The notes beneath the pieces were generated by a model. That model worked only from the letters and a program-made list of their open reading frames with translations. It was not told the DNA's origin and ran no database searches. Below are positions 16,182 to 22,805 of a stretch of 27,289 nucleotides of DNA, one piece after another. Where the stretch lies: positions 1 through 27,289 of the forward strand of contig CAZULQ010000026.1 in assembly GCA_964621265.1 (NCBI GenBank). The letters run 5' to 3'. This stretch comes from Porcipelethomonas sp964621265. GTDB lineage: Bacteria; Bacillota; Clostridia; Oscillospirales; Ruminococcaceae. The position numbers and the translations under genes are program-made. Every line of letters starts with the position of its first letter. Positions within the stretch are counted from its first letter, which is position 1.

Positions 16182-16255
16182 GTAGGGGCTGATGCCCACA
16201 TCAGCCCCAGAATTACATTGTTTATTTGCGGGTCAATGTGGGCATCGGCCCCTAC
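16182..16255. repeat. Palindromic intergenic element (REP/MITE-like)
   Basis: Two 20-bp arms (16182-16201 and 16236-16255) form an inverted repeat with one G-T position, starting GTAGGGGC and ending GCCCCTAC. The left arm is also part of its own perfect 10-bp hairpin (16185-16194 with 16199-16208). GTAGGGG-ended palindromes are common scattered elements in bacterial genomes; a second partial one lies near 17973-17998. It sits between the ktrA terminator and the convergent hypothetical gene. Confidence 0.75.
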
Positions 16256-16262
16256 TTGTTGT

Positions 16263-16715
16263 TTATACAAATTCCTTTATTATTTTTTTATCGGCTTCAA
16301 ATCTTCCATCAAAGCAATATTTTTTATCCCACGCTCTTACTTTAAATGTAAGATTACTTATATCATAATACTGATATCCAAAATGACTTCGCAATTCATC
16401 ATAGGTGATATTATCAAGCTTACTTGTAGCAATACTTCCGCCAAATCTACGCATTTCACCGTTAAAAAATTCAATTGCAGCAAGCTTTGCATCAATAATC
16501 TCTGTGATAAAGTCTATAACTTCATCTTTCGAGGAAGTATCTATATGTTGTGTTGCAAACCCAACCCAGTAAGTATAATAATCATTAGAACAATAATTAA
16601 CTTCGATATAATCCTCAAATTCACTATGTCTTATTATAGCATATTCTACACCTTTTTCTTCACGAAACTCAGATTCATACTGCCTGAACAATTCTCTTAA
16701 AAAGCATAAATGCAT
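16263..16715 (-). CDS. Hypothetical protein, 150 residues
   Basis: I recognise no family. The product is acidic and aromatic-rich (many Y, F, W), has no signal peptide or membrane segment, and reads as an alpha/beta cytoplasmic protein: an N-terminal helix, a strand-rich middle containing YYTYWVGFATQHID, and a helix followed by a long C-terminal half. The start is well supported by AGGAG 8 nt before ATG 16715 and by a promoter. Base composition looks more A/T-rich than in the neighbouring metabolic genes, which could mean recent acquisition. It is divergent from the U32-like gene. It may fold like immunity-type small proteins, but nothing specific shows this. Confidence 0.6.
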   Translation of the reverse strand: MHLCFLRELFRQYESEFREEKGVEYAIIRHSEFEDYIEVNYCSNDYYTYWVGFATQHIDTSSKDEVIDFITEIIDAKLAAIEFFNGEMRRFGGSIATSKLDNITYDELRSHFGYQYYDISNLTFKVRAWDKKYCFDGRFEADKKIIKEFV

Positions 16716-16746
16716 ATTATTTCTCCTATTGGTAATTATTATGTTT

Positions 16747-16775
16747 ATTTTACATTAAAATATATACCTTGTCAA
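16747..16775 (-). promoter_or_regulatory. Promoter of the 150-residue hypothetical gene
   Basis: On the minus strand TTGACA (16775-16770) and TAAAAT (16752-16747) are separated by 17 bp. Confidence 0.75.
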
Positions 16776-16789
16776 GACGACAGTTCGAT

Positions 16790-16818
16790 TTGACATTTCA
16801 CCAAAAAAATGATACAAT
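16790..16818 (+). promoter_or_regulatory. Promoter of the U32-like gene
   Basis: TTGACA (16790-16795) and TACAAT (16813-16818) are separated by 17 bp. It is divergent from the preceding promoter, with 14 bp between the two -35 boxes. Confidence 0.8.
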
Positions 16819-16857
16819 ATTATAAATAAACTGTTAAATTTACAAAAGGAGAAAACT

Positions 16858-17805
16858 ATGAAAGTAAAATTCCATCTTCCTGACTTTGCAATAAATTATC
16901 GTTTTCAGATGGTTTTTCTCGCAATGCTGAAAAATTGTCCGCAATACTTCCGTGAAGGCGTTGAAATCGCCTCAATCTACGGCACATTCCCGCAGTCACT
17001 CTGGAATGGCGGAAGAAGTCTCGGCGGCGTATGCGATAAAAAATACGTAAGAGCAGTAGTCAACAGCTTTGACAAGCTCGGAATTCCTCTGAGATTTACA
17101 TTCACAAACCCTATGCTTGAAGAAAAGCACCTTGACGATGAATTCTGCAACTTCGTACTCCAAACTGCAAACAACGGCAAGAACGGTGTTATTGTAGTTT
17201 CGCCGATTCTCGAAGAATACATAAGAAAAAATTATCCCGGCTATACTGTTACAAGCTCAACATGCAAGCGTATCACAGATATGAACAAGCTCAACGACGA
17301 GCTTTCAAAGCCTTATGACATTGTCGTTATCGACTATGATTTCAACAACAATTTTGAAATGCTCGAAAAGATTGAAGACAAGGAAAAATGTGAAATACTC
17401 GTTAACGCATGCTGTCAGCCGAAATGTCCTAATCGTGTCAAGCATTATCGTGATATCGGTCTTTCTCAGATTGCATACTGCGAGCATCTGAAAAAGTATC
17501 CTCACAAGCCGTTCAATCCTAAGGAATACGGTCTGGAGGTTGAAGCAAATCTCGGCTGTCCTTATATGAACTATGACGCTGTTGACGTAAGACAGCACTC
17601 AATCCACGTTACTCCTGATGATATTTATGAAAAGTATCTCCCGATGGGCTTTAACCAGTTCAAGATTGAGGGCAGAACTGCAAATATTTTCAATCTCATT
17701 GAAAGCTATATGTACTACATGATTAAGCCTGAATTCAAGGACAAGGCTAGAATGGATTTAATCATGAATCTTTTAAACAATAAGATTATCAAGGTAGGAA
17801 ACTAA
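16858..17805 (+). CDS. U32-peptidase-like protein with possible Fe-S cysteines
   Basis: The 315-residue protein shows features of the U32 peptidase/UbiU-UbiV TIM-barrel group: a VNACCQPKCPNR segment (Cys185, Cys186, Cys190), later cysteines Cys208 and Cys234, and the group's signature FKIEGR near residue 268-273. Characterised relatives bind a 4Fe-4S cluster through four cysteines and take part in hydroxylation or RNA/protein modification in anaerobes. The N-terminal half (NYRFQMVFLAML and a SPILEEYIRKNYPG segment) fits a barrel scaffold. The family link is from remembered motifs, so the call is moderate. Function and substrate are unknown. It has its own promoter and AGGAG ribosome site, and a perfect 13-bp terminator follows. 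Confidence 0.6.
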   Translation: MKVKFHLPDFAINYRFQMVFLAMLKNCPQYFREGVEIASIYGTFPQSLWNGGRSLGGVCDKKYVRAVVNSFDKLGIPLRFTFTNPMLEEKHLDDEFCNFVLQTANNGKNGVIVVSPILEEYIRKNYPGYTVTSSTCKRITDMNKLNDELSKPYDIVVIDYDFNNNFEMLEKIEDKEKCEILVNACCQPKCPNRVKHYRDIGLSQIAYCEHLKKYPHKPFNPKEYGLEVEANLGCPYMNYDAVDVRQHSIHVTPDDIYEKYLPMGFNQFKIEGRTANIFNLIESYMYYMIKPEFKDKARMDLIMNLLNNKIIKVGN

Positions 17806-17850
17806 AAAATTCACCTCTGAGTTTAATACAGAGCAATCATAACGAAAATA

Positions 17851-17887
17851 AATCCAGAGAAGATTCATGTCTTCTCTGGATTTTATT
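17851..17887 (+). terminator. Terminator after the U32-like gene
   Basis: A perfect 13-bp stem (17851-17863 with 17870-17882) has a 6-nt loop, and TTTTATT follows. Confidence 0.9.
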
Positions 17888-17900
17888 ATGCTTATATATA

Positions 17901-18075
17901 AAATGGTCGTGCCTTATCCTCTGTCTCTCAGAATGGTATAAGAGCGAATGTGTCCTGTGCGGTCACGCACCTCGGGACGTCGAAGGCGCCGTCCCCTACA
18001 AATAAATGGTCGTGCCTTATCTTACGATTCTCAGAATGATAAAAGGGCGAAATCGTCCTGTGCGGTCACGCACCT
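17901..18075. repeat. Pair of 72-bp direct repeats around a palindromic fragment
   Basis: Copies at 17901-17972 and 18004-18075 are equal in length and match at about 61 of 72 positions. The first 18 and last 19 bases are identical. Each ends in a GTGCG-GTCA-CGCAC hairpin. The 31 bp between them contain a GGGACG...CGTCCC palindrome ending CCCCTAC, like the end of the element at 16182. The second copy runs into the stop codon of the NUDIX gene. This fills the 268-bp gap between the U32-like and NUDIX genes; I see no gene here. Confidence 0.8.
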
Positions 18076-18487
18076 AAACTCTTTCCTTGATGGCAATTTT
18101 CGCCTTGTTTACAATCACCTTGTCGTTGTCATAGGTTAAGATGTTCACAGCATAGCCGATGTCAACCCATCTTATCTCAGCGATTTCCTCCTCCTGAGCC
18201 TTGAAATCGTAATTTTTAGCCTGTGCCAGAAAATAGACAACAACCTTCTGTGTGTCCTTTTTCGGAGAATATGAAACTGTTTCACGGAATGTCGGGTCTA
18301 AAATAACGTCAATTCCTGTTTCTTCCATAATCTCACGTTTTGCAGTTTCAAGCTCGGTCTCATTCGCCTCAACATGTCCCTTAGGGAATGACCAGTGACC
18401 ACTGTTGACATGCTTTATAAGAAGAATTTCAATATTACCGTGAAACTTGCGAAAAACTATAGCTCCGCATGACTTTTCATGAAGCAT
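18074..18487 (-). CDS. NUDIX hydrolase
   Basis: The 137-residue protein has a perfect Nudix box, G-x5-E-x7-REU-x-EE-x-GU, from Gly37 to Ile59 (with Glu43, Arg51-Glu52, Glu55-Glu56). It hydrolyses a nucleoside diphosphate linked to another group, with Mg2+ or Mn2+. The SCGAIVFR start, the GHWSFPKGH segment and the short C-terminal part resemble bacterial diadenosine tetraphosphate hydrolases (bis-nucleosyl tetraphosphatase type), but substrate cannot be settled by the box alone. AAGGA precedes ATG 18487, and a clear promoter lies upstream. The stop codon TAG overlaps the end of a 72-bp intergenic repeat, whose hairpin may serve as its 3' end. Confidence 0.92.
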   Translation of the reverse strand: MLHEKSCGAIVFRKFHGNIEILLIKHVNSGHWSFPKGHVEANETELETAKREIMEETGIDVILDPTFRETVSYSPKKDTQKVVVYFLAQAKNYDFKAQEEEIAEIRWVDIGYAVNILTYDNDKVIVNKAKIAIKERV

Positions 18488-18525
18488 TTTTTATTTTCCT
18501 TTCTTTATGATGATGTGTTAAATAT

Positions 18526-18554
18526 ATTATAGCACATTTTTTAGTCCTTGTCTA
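18526..18554 (-). promoter_or_regulatory. Promoter of the NUDIX gene
   Basis: On the minus strand TAGACA (18554-18549) and consensus TATAAT (18531-18526) are separated by 17 bp. Confidence 0.7.
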
Positions 18555-18575
18555 CAACTTTTTATCGAATTTTAT

Positions 18576-18604
18576 TTGACTATATGTAAAAAATGATATA
18601 TAAT
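18576..18604 (+). promoter_or_regulatory. Promoter of the CPBP protease gene
   Basis: TTGACT (18576-18581) and TATAAT (18599-18604) are separated by 17 bp. It overlaps the first codons of a longer open frame and so argues for the later start at 18668. Confidence 0.8.
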
Positions 18605-18667
18605 ATAATAAGCATTAAATTAACAGAAAGAATGCGGCAGAAAAAGTGCCGCAGACAGGTAATAAAA

Positions 18668-19840
18668 ATGGATAATTTTATGTATAACACCCCTGCTGAA
18701 AACACGCAGCAGAACATAAGCGGTGTTCCGCCTATAAACCCTCAGAATCCGTTTGAAAACTTCACAGAATATGAAGATTACAACAGCGATTATTCTGAAA
18801 TTGTTCCACAGATTGCAATTCCGGGATGTCAGATACCGTTTGAACCATCCAAATCAGAAAGAAGCAGAATACGTCACTTTTTCAATATGACAGGACTTGT
18901 CATTCTGTTTCACTTCCTTCTGACCTATATTTTCGCAATCGGCTTTGACCTGCTTTTCAGGTATATAACAATGAATGTGGACGGGATTTCAGGCGCAGAC
19001 GCTACTCCGCAGTATCTGAGAGGGCTCGACATATTTTTCGGCAACTCCTCGGTTTCAATCGGACTTACTCTCCTGACGTTCATGATATGCAATCTGCTTG
19101 CGTTTTTCGTCGGCTCGAAAATTACAAAAATAAAGCTTTCGTCCTATTTTAAAACGACGGCACTAACCTTCAAAGCTATCATGATTTACTGCATGATATC
19201 CTTCTTTATACGTTATGCGGGAGGCTTTGCAGGCGTTATTTTCCAGATTTTCACAGGCGCTGATATGACAGGCGCAGATGTAATTTTAGGCTACACCGAC
19301 CCGAAATCAATTATCATCACAGTCCTCTATACATGCATCGTAGCCCCTGTTACAGAGGAGCTTATGTATCGTGGGTTTGTACTGAAAAATCTTTCCCGTG
19401 TAAGTCAGCGTTTCGGAATTATCATGAGTTCACTTCTTTTCGGACTTATGCACGGCAACATGAGCCAGTTTATTTTCGCATTTATCATGGGCATATTCCT
19501 AGCGCACATTGACATAAAGCATAATTCAATTGTTCCGTCGATAATCGTTCACGCCTTTTCAAACATCGTTTCAATAGCGATTTCGTATTCAGGCGTTCTC
19601 GACAATCTTGCGCTTGCGGCAGTCTGCTCACTTATTCTGATTGCACTTGCAATACTCGGATTTATCATGTGGATTTTCTTTATGAAGAAAAACCGCCTGC
19701 CGTTTACAATGCCTCATCAGAAGCTTCGCAACGGCACAGCGATTTCATCTGTTTTACTGCTTATTCCTATCGTAGTCTATACCTTTATTACACTCCTCAG
19801 CTCGTTCCCGAATCTTTCGCTTGACGCTCTTACAGGTTAA
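18668..19840 (+). CDS. CPBP (CAAX/Abi-type) intramembrane endopeptidase
   Basis: The 390-residue membrane protein begins with a polar, Asn/Pro/Gln-rich cytoplasmic tail of about 70 residues, followed by about eight hydrophobic segments. The CPBP motifs are present: EELMYRG (Glu230, Glu231, Arg235), FGLMHGN (His262) and HAFSN (His295, Asn299). Family members cleave prenylated proteins in eukaryotes; bacterial ones serve in bacteriocin immunity, maturation or protein secretion. The role here is unknown. The start at 18668 is chosen because the open frame upstream overlaps the promoter; the ribosome site there (CAGGT) is weak. Its stop codon overlaps the stop of the last gene of the phage-derived cassette, which runs in the opposite direction, and no terminator separates them. 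Confidence 0.85.
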   Translation: MDNFMYNTPAENTQQNISGVPPINPQNPFENFTEYEDYNSDYSEIVPQIAIPGCQIPFEPSKSERSRIRHFFNMTGLVILFHFLLTYIFAIGFDLLFRYITMNVDGISGADATPQYLRGLDIFFGNSSVSIGLTLLTFMICNLLAFFVGSKITKIKLSSYFKTTALTFKAIMIYCMISFFIRYAGGFAGVIFQIFTGADMTGADVILGYTDPKSIIITVLYTCIVAPVTEELMYRGFVLKNLSRVSQRFGIIMSSLLFGLMHGNMSQFIFAFIMGIFLAHIDIKHNSIVPSIIVHAFSNIVSIAISYSGVLDNLALAAVCSLILIALAILGFIMWIFFMKKNRLPFTMPHQKLRNGTAISSVLLLIPIVVYTFITLLSSFPNLSLDALTG

Positions 19841-20763
19841 CCTTTAAAAAAGCTGTCATTATAGATTCCGACTGTTGTCATGAGGTTTGACCCGTCAAAC
19901 ATAAGCTCAAGCCTGTGAATCGGCTTGCCCGTAAACCCGGGGTAATTCACAATGTCAAACAGGTCCTGGAAGTGGAAACCGACGTATCTGACATAGTTGC
20001 AGACGCTTCCTCTCATGCTGTAAGCAAACCTGTAATCGAGTGCTTTTTCAGGGTCGCTGAGAAACTGATAGTCAAGCGGTATCTGCTTGTGTCTCACAAT
20101 ATTCCGCTCTGCAGCGGCAGTATTTTTCTTTGAGTAAACGTCATAGTTTCCTTCAGTGTCCTGCATGTGAATATCACTTATAATTCTCGTTGAATCATGA
20201 ATAACACCTGTTTCAAGGATAATGGGTTCCGTCAGAGTAAATTCTCTCGACGGTTCCTTTTTTGTTATTCTGACGGTGTTGGTGCCTATTATGTACGGAT
20301 GTATCCCTGTCTGACGATATGCAAGATTGCATATTGCGTCCCAGATGGTTGAACCCTCCTTTATGTACATATAGTTTTCAACGTCGCTGTTTTTATATGA
20401 GATATACGGAATATCGGGACAAAGAGCGATAATTCCGCCGAGGTCTATGTCTGTGAGCATACCAGGTGTCGGCTGATTCTGACACAGGAGCGATGTGAAT
20501 CCCTTTGACTTTACAGTTACAATACATTTATTGTCCTTGCGTTTGACGTCAATGGAATCAATGAGTCCGACATGCATGAGCGTTGAAAAAATACGAAATT
20601 CCAGACGCGAGTATTTTCTCACATCAAAAACCGAGCTTAAAAACTTCGCCTCGAAATAAACATATGGTGTGTACACATCCTTGACAAAACGAAAATAAAG
20701 ACAGTTTGCCTCAGTCTGACAATTATTCTCAAGGTCGTACATTTTTATGTTAAAACTATACAC
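19837..20763 (-). CDS. Phage baseplate-hub-like protein (XkdQ/late control D type)
   Basis: The 308-residue product resembles hub proteins of contractile or siphophage tails: a strand-rich start, then a central segment (GSTIWDAICNLAYRQTGIHPYII) that matches the small domain of XkdQ/gpD-like hubs, then a strand-rich C-terminus ending in MTTVGIYN. XkdQ of PBSX is of similar length, so the gene looks complete. GTG 20763 overlaps the preceding gene's stop and has GGGGTGA just upstream; ATG 20742 is an alternative. It is the last gene of the phage-derived operon. Its TAA interlocks with the TAA of the convergent CPBP gene. Tape-measure, sheath and fibre genes that normally flank a hub are absent. 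The call rests on remembered family features and needs profile comparison. Confidence 0.6.
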   Translation of the reverse strand: MYSFNIKMYDLENNCQTEANCLYFRFVKDVYTPYVYFEAKFLSSVFDVRKYSRLEFRIFSTLMHVGLIDSIDVKRKDNKCIVTVKSKGFTSLLCQNQPTPGMLTDIDLGGIIALCPDIPYISYKNSDVENYMYIKEGSTIWDAICNLAYRQTGIHPYIIGTNTVRITKKEPSREFTLTEPIILETGVIHDSTRIISDIHMQDTEGNYDVYSKKNTAAAERNIVRHKQIPLDYQFLSDPEKALDYRFAYSMRGSVCNYVRYVGFHFQDLFDIVNYPGFTGKPIHRLELMFDGSNLMTTVGIYNDSFFKG

Positions 20764-21148
20764 CGTCAGTCACCCCCTCCTCAACCATAGTACAGCAGAG
20801 CACCACTTCGCAATTTACCATATCAGAGCCTGTATCGGTCACTAAACTGAAGCTTTTAAGATATGCCGCATTAAAATATATGCCGTCCATATTAAGGAAA
20901 AATCTCACATCATTATCAGCATAGGTTTCAAGCTCAACACTCGGAAGCGGACATTCCGAACGCAGAATAGTCCCTTTTATTTTAAGATAAGACGGATAAG
21001 TTCCGTTGTCTGTAAGGTAAAGTCCGCCACCCGAACAGTTCATAAAGCTGAATTTACGCTCTCTTGTGATTTCATACGACTGAACGTAAATCTTGACATT
21101 TTCAAGCTGTGCCACAACTTTTTTCTCATAATTTATGCTATGCTCCAT
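20756..21148 (-). CDS. Small beta-rich phage protein, possibly tail-tube-like
   Basis: The 130-residue product is mostly predicted strands, with alternating hydrophobic residues around LKIKGTI, VRFFLNMDGIYFN and MVNCEVVLCC. Size and strand content fit the tail-tube fold shared by tube, hub and baseplate proteins, but no specific motif proves it. Start ATG 21148 is placed by ACGGAGG 6 nt upstream and overlaps the preceding gene by 11 bp; the following gene overlaps it by 8 bp, so translation is probably coupled. It lies between a tail-terminator-like gene and the hub gene, where a phage would carry its tube, tape-measure and chaperone genes. It could instead be an adaptor that links the capsid directly to the hub. 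Confidence 0.5.
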   Translation of the reverse strand: MEHSINYEKKVVAQLENVKIYVQSYEITRERKFSFMNCSGGGLYLTDNGTYPSYLKIKGTILRSECPLPSVELETYADNDVRFFLNMDGIYFNAAYLKSFSLVTDTGSDMVNCEVVLCCTMVEEGVTDGV

Positions 21149-21545
21149 ATGAAACCTCCGTTCTGCCCGAAATTTCCGCAGTACATTCAAGCACGATACG
21201 CTTTAAACCATTGTCCTGATAAGGTGCCTTTATTTCTGCACCCGTAATCTCAAAGCCCTCCGCAGAAACAGCACCGAGCACCTGCTCATCAAGCATTCTG
21301 TAAAGCAGGAGAGGGTTTGTATCAGGTTGTGCAAGAAGTCTTACACGAAAGCTGTATTTAGCGTCAAAAAACTTTGCGTCACCCGAAAAAAGCCTGTTTT
21401 CAAGACGGATTACAGGAACAGAGCAGACAATATAAATATCCTCGTGTTTTACGACGGGTATTTTTTCATATTCATTGTAAACGTTGGAAAGCGTTCTCTT
21501 CAGAAGTGAGTAAATCCTGTTTACTGTAACATTCAACCCTGCCAT
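21138..21545 (-). CDS. Phage tail-terminator/head-completion-like protein
   Basis: The 135-residue product starts with a helix (NRIYSLLKRTL), then alternating strands and a helix (LLLYRMLDEQVLGAV). This resembles the fold of phage head-tail joining or tail-terminator proteins (gpU/HK97 gp10 group), which is an inference from pattern and gene position. ATG 21545 follows AAGGAGG by a short A/T spacer; the in-frame codons upstream lack a ribosome site and overlap the previous gene. It is translationally coupled with the next gene through an 11-bp overlap. Confidence 0.5.
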   Translation of the reverse strand: MAGLNVTVNRIYSLLKRTLSNVYNEYEKIPVVKHEDIYIVCSVPVIRLENRLFSGDAKFFDAKYSFRVRLLAQPDTNPLLLYRMLDEQVLGAVSAEGFEITGAEIKAPYQDNGLKRIVLECTAEISGRTEVSYGA

Positions 21546-21558
21546 AAAAACCTCCTTG

Positions 21559-21912
21559 CTATGCAATCGCCGAGAATACAAAGCTGTTGTCCGAAAGCAG
21601 GTCGGACGCCGCCTTGTAAAATTCGGTCATAAGACCCTTTGCAAGGTCATATTCCATCTGCGAATTGCCCTTTGAATCAGCAGTGCCTGCATAAGTAAAG
21701 GCAATCTTGTTTTTGACGCAGACAATCTGACTGTATCTGTAATTTGCAATCGCCGCACAGAGATAATCAAGTCTTGTGTCAGAAATATCAGCGCCCTCTC
21801 TCAGCTGTGAAGTAACCTGTGATACTGCCGAATCAATAAGCGGAGAATACTTGTTAAGGTCAGTTTCACCCGAAAAGAGTGTGAAAAGCGAATTTATCTG
21901 CATCATATTCAT
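21559..21912 (-). CDS. Phage head-tail connector-like protein
   Basis: The 117-residue helical protein contains SPLIDSAVSQVTSQL and DYLCAAIANYRYSQIV, a pattern I associate with small connector proteins that follow the capsid gene in Clostridia phages (gp6-like group). These bind the portal and close the head. The ATG overlaps the preceding gene's TGA (ATGA type), showing translational coupling. Assigned by pattern and order. Confidence 0.55.
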   Translation of the reverse strand: MNMMQINSLFTLFSGETDLNKYSPLIDSAVSQVTSQLREGADISDTRLDYLCAAIANYRYSQIVCVKNKIAFTYAGTADSKGNSQMEYDLAKGLMTEFYKAASDLLSDNSFVFSAIA

Positions 21913-22742
21913 TTTGAAACACTCTCCATTCTGAATTCGTTATAATTATCCTCAGCCATTTCAAGCTGAGAGACTGACCTTGAAGTGTGCTGCTTTTCAA
22001 GCGCATTCTTAAACTCCAGAAGCTCCTCAGCACTCATTTTATCTGCCGCAGATTTAAGCACCTTAGCGTATGAAGCAGAGCCGCCTGCCATACAGAGCCT
22101 GTAAACATCAGCCTTAAGATTTTCACAGAGCTTTTCCATAATAGCGGAATTGTCCTCTCTCATCTCAGCGCCACAGAAACGCTTTGTAACACCCGCATTC
22201 ACCTGTGCAGGAACAGCAACAAAGCTCCACTCATAAGCGTCGGTGATGTTGTCGAGAATAACGTGTGCTATCTTTCCGTTATAGATTTTACCAATCCTGT
22301 GAGAGCATTTCTTTTTGTTTAAATCAATGCCGCAGACAGAACACATTCTCGTTTTAGCCGCACATGAAACGCTCACTTCCTTCTTTATACCGCCGTCGAT
22401 TTCACGGATAAGACTCACGTTTTCATCAGTTCTCACCATATACGCCATACCCTTGAGATATGTGTACGTTTCTCCCGCCGCAGTCTTAATGCTGTCATCG
22501 GTCACAAGCTCTGTCGCAAAGATTCTCGCTGTCTGACCGCCGCTTCTGGCGTCGTGGTCAAATATACCAGTCTTGCCGACAAAGAGCTTTTCAAGCGTTT
22601 TGAGAGCATTTATTGAGAATCTTTCATTGTCCCTGTCGATTTCGTTGTCACACAGAACAACATCAAAAATATAGACCTCGTCCTCTTTAAGCTCACGTCT
22701 TGTAAAGCTGTTTATTCTTTCAAGAATTTCATTCATTTCCAT
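21909..22742 (-). CDS. Phage prohead protease-like protein with zinc-knuckle insert and helical tail
   Basis: The 277-residue protein has a protease-like core resembling HK97-type prohead proteases: FDHD with His63, then KKEVSVSCA with Ser124 or Ser126 as nucleophile candidate, and YEWSFVAVPAQVNAGV. Between them lies an insert with C-x2-C...C-x-H (Cys134, Cys137, Cys146, His148), a possible zinc site. From about residue 190 a charged, helix-rich tail follows, like a scaffold segment. Prohead proteases cut scaffold and capsid tails during maturation. AAAGGA precedes the ATG. Unlike the usual portal-protease-capsid order, this gene lies after the capsid gene, behind a hairpin. The capsid start here is also close to the portal stop, so no protease gene is missing in between. 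Confidence 0.72.
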   Translation of the reverse strand: MEMNEILERINSFTRRELKEDEVYIFDVVLCDNEIDRDNERFSINALKTLEKLFVGKTGIFDHDARSGGQTARIFATELVTDDSIKTAAGETYTYLKGMAYMVRTDENVSLIREIDGGIKKEVSVSCAAKTRMCSVCGIDLNKKKCSHRIGKIYNGKIAHVILDNITDAYEWSFVAVPAQVNAGVTKRFCGAEMREDNSAIMEKLCENLKADVYRLCMAGGSASYAKVLKSAADKMSAEELLEFKNALEKQHTSRSVSQLEMAEDNYNEFRMESVSK

Positions 22743-22762
22743 AATATTATCCTTTCTGAATT

Positions 22763-22790
22763 TGCCGACTGTGAATCAACACAGTCGGCA
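22763..22790 (-). promoter_or_regulatory. Intercistronic hairpin between capsid and protease genes
   Basis: A perfect 11-bp stem (22763-22773 with 22780-22790) has a 6-nt loop. No T-run follows on the minus strand. It may protect the capsid message or reduce read-through, so that capsid protein exceeds protease. It lies in the 63-bp gap between the two genes, the largest gap in the cassette. Confidence 0.65.
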
Positions 22791-22805
22791 TAATTTCATT
22801 GTTTT

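Noticed and set aside
17948..18139. Arg-rich 63-residue open frame on the plus strand
   Set aside because: It runs through intergenic repeats and into the antisense of the NUDIX gene, with no ribosome site.
18593..18667. Longer N-terminus for the CPBP protease starting at 18593
   Set aside because: This start lies inside the promoter (-10 at 18599-18604) and has no ribosome site; 18668 is used.
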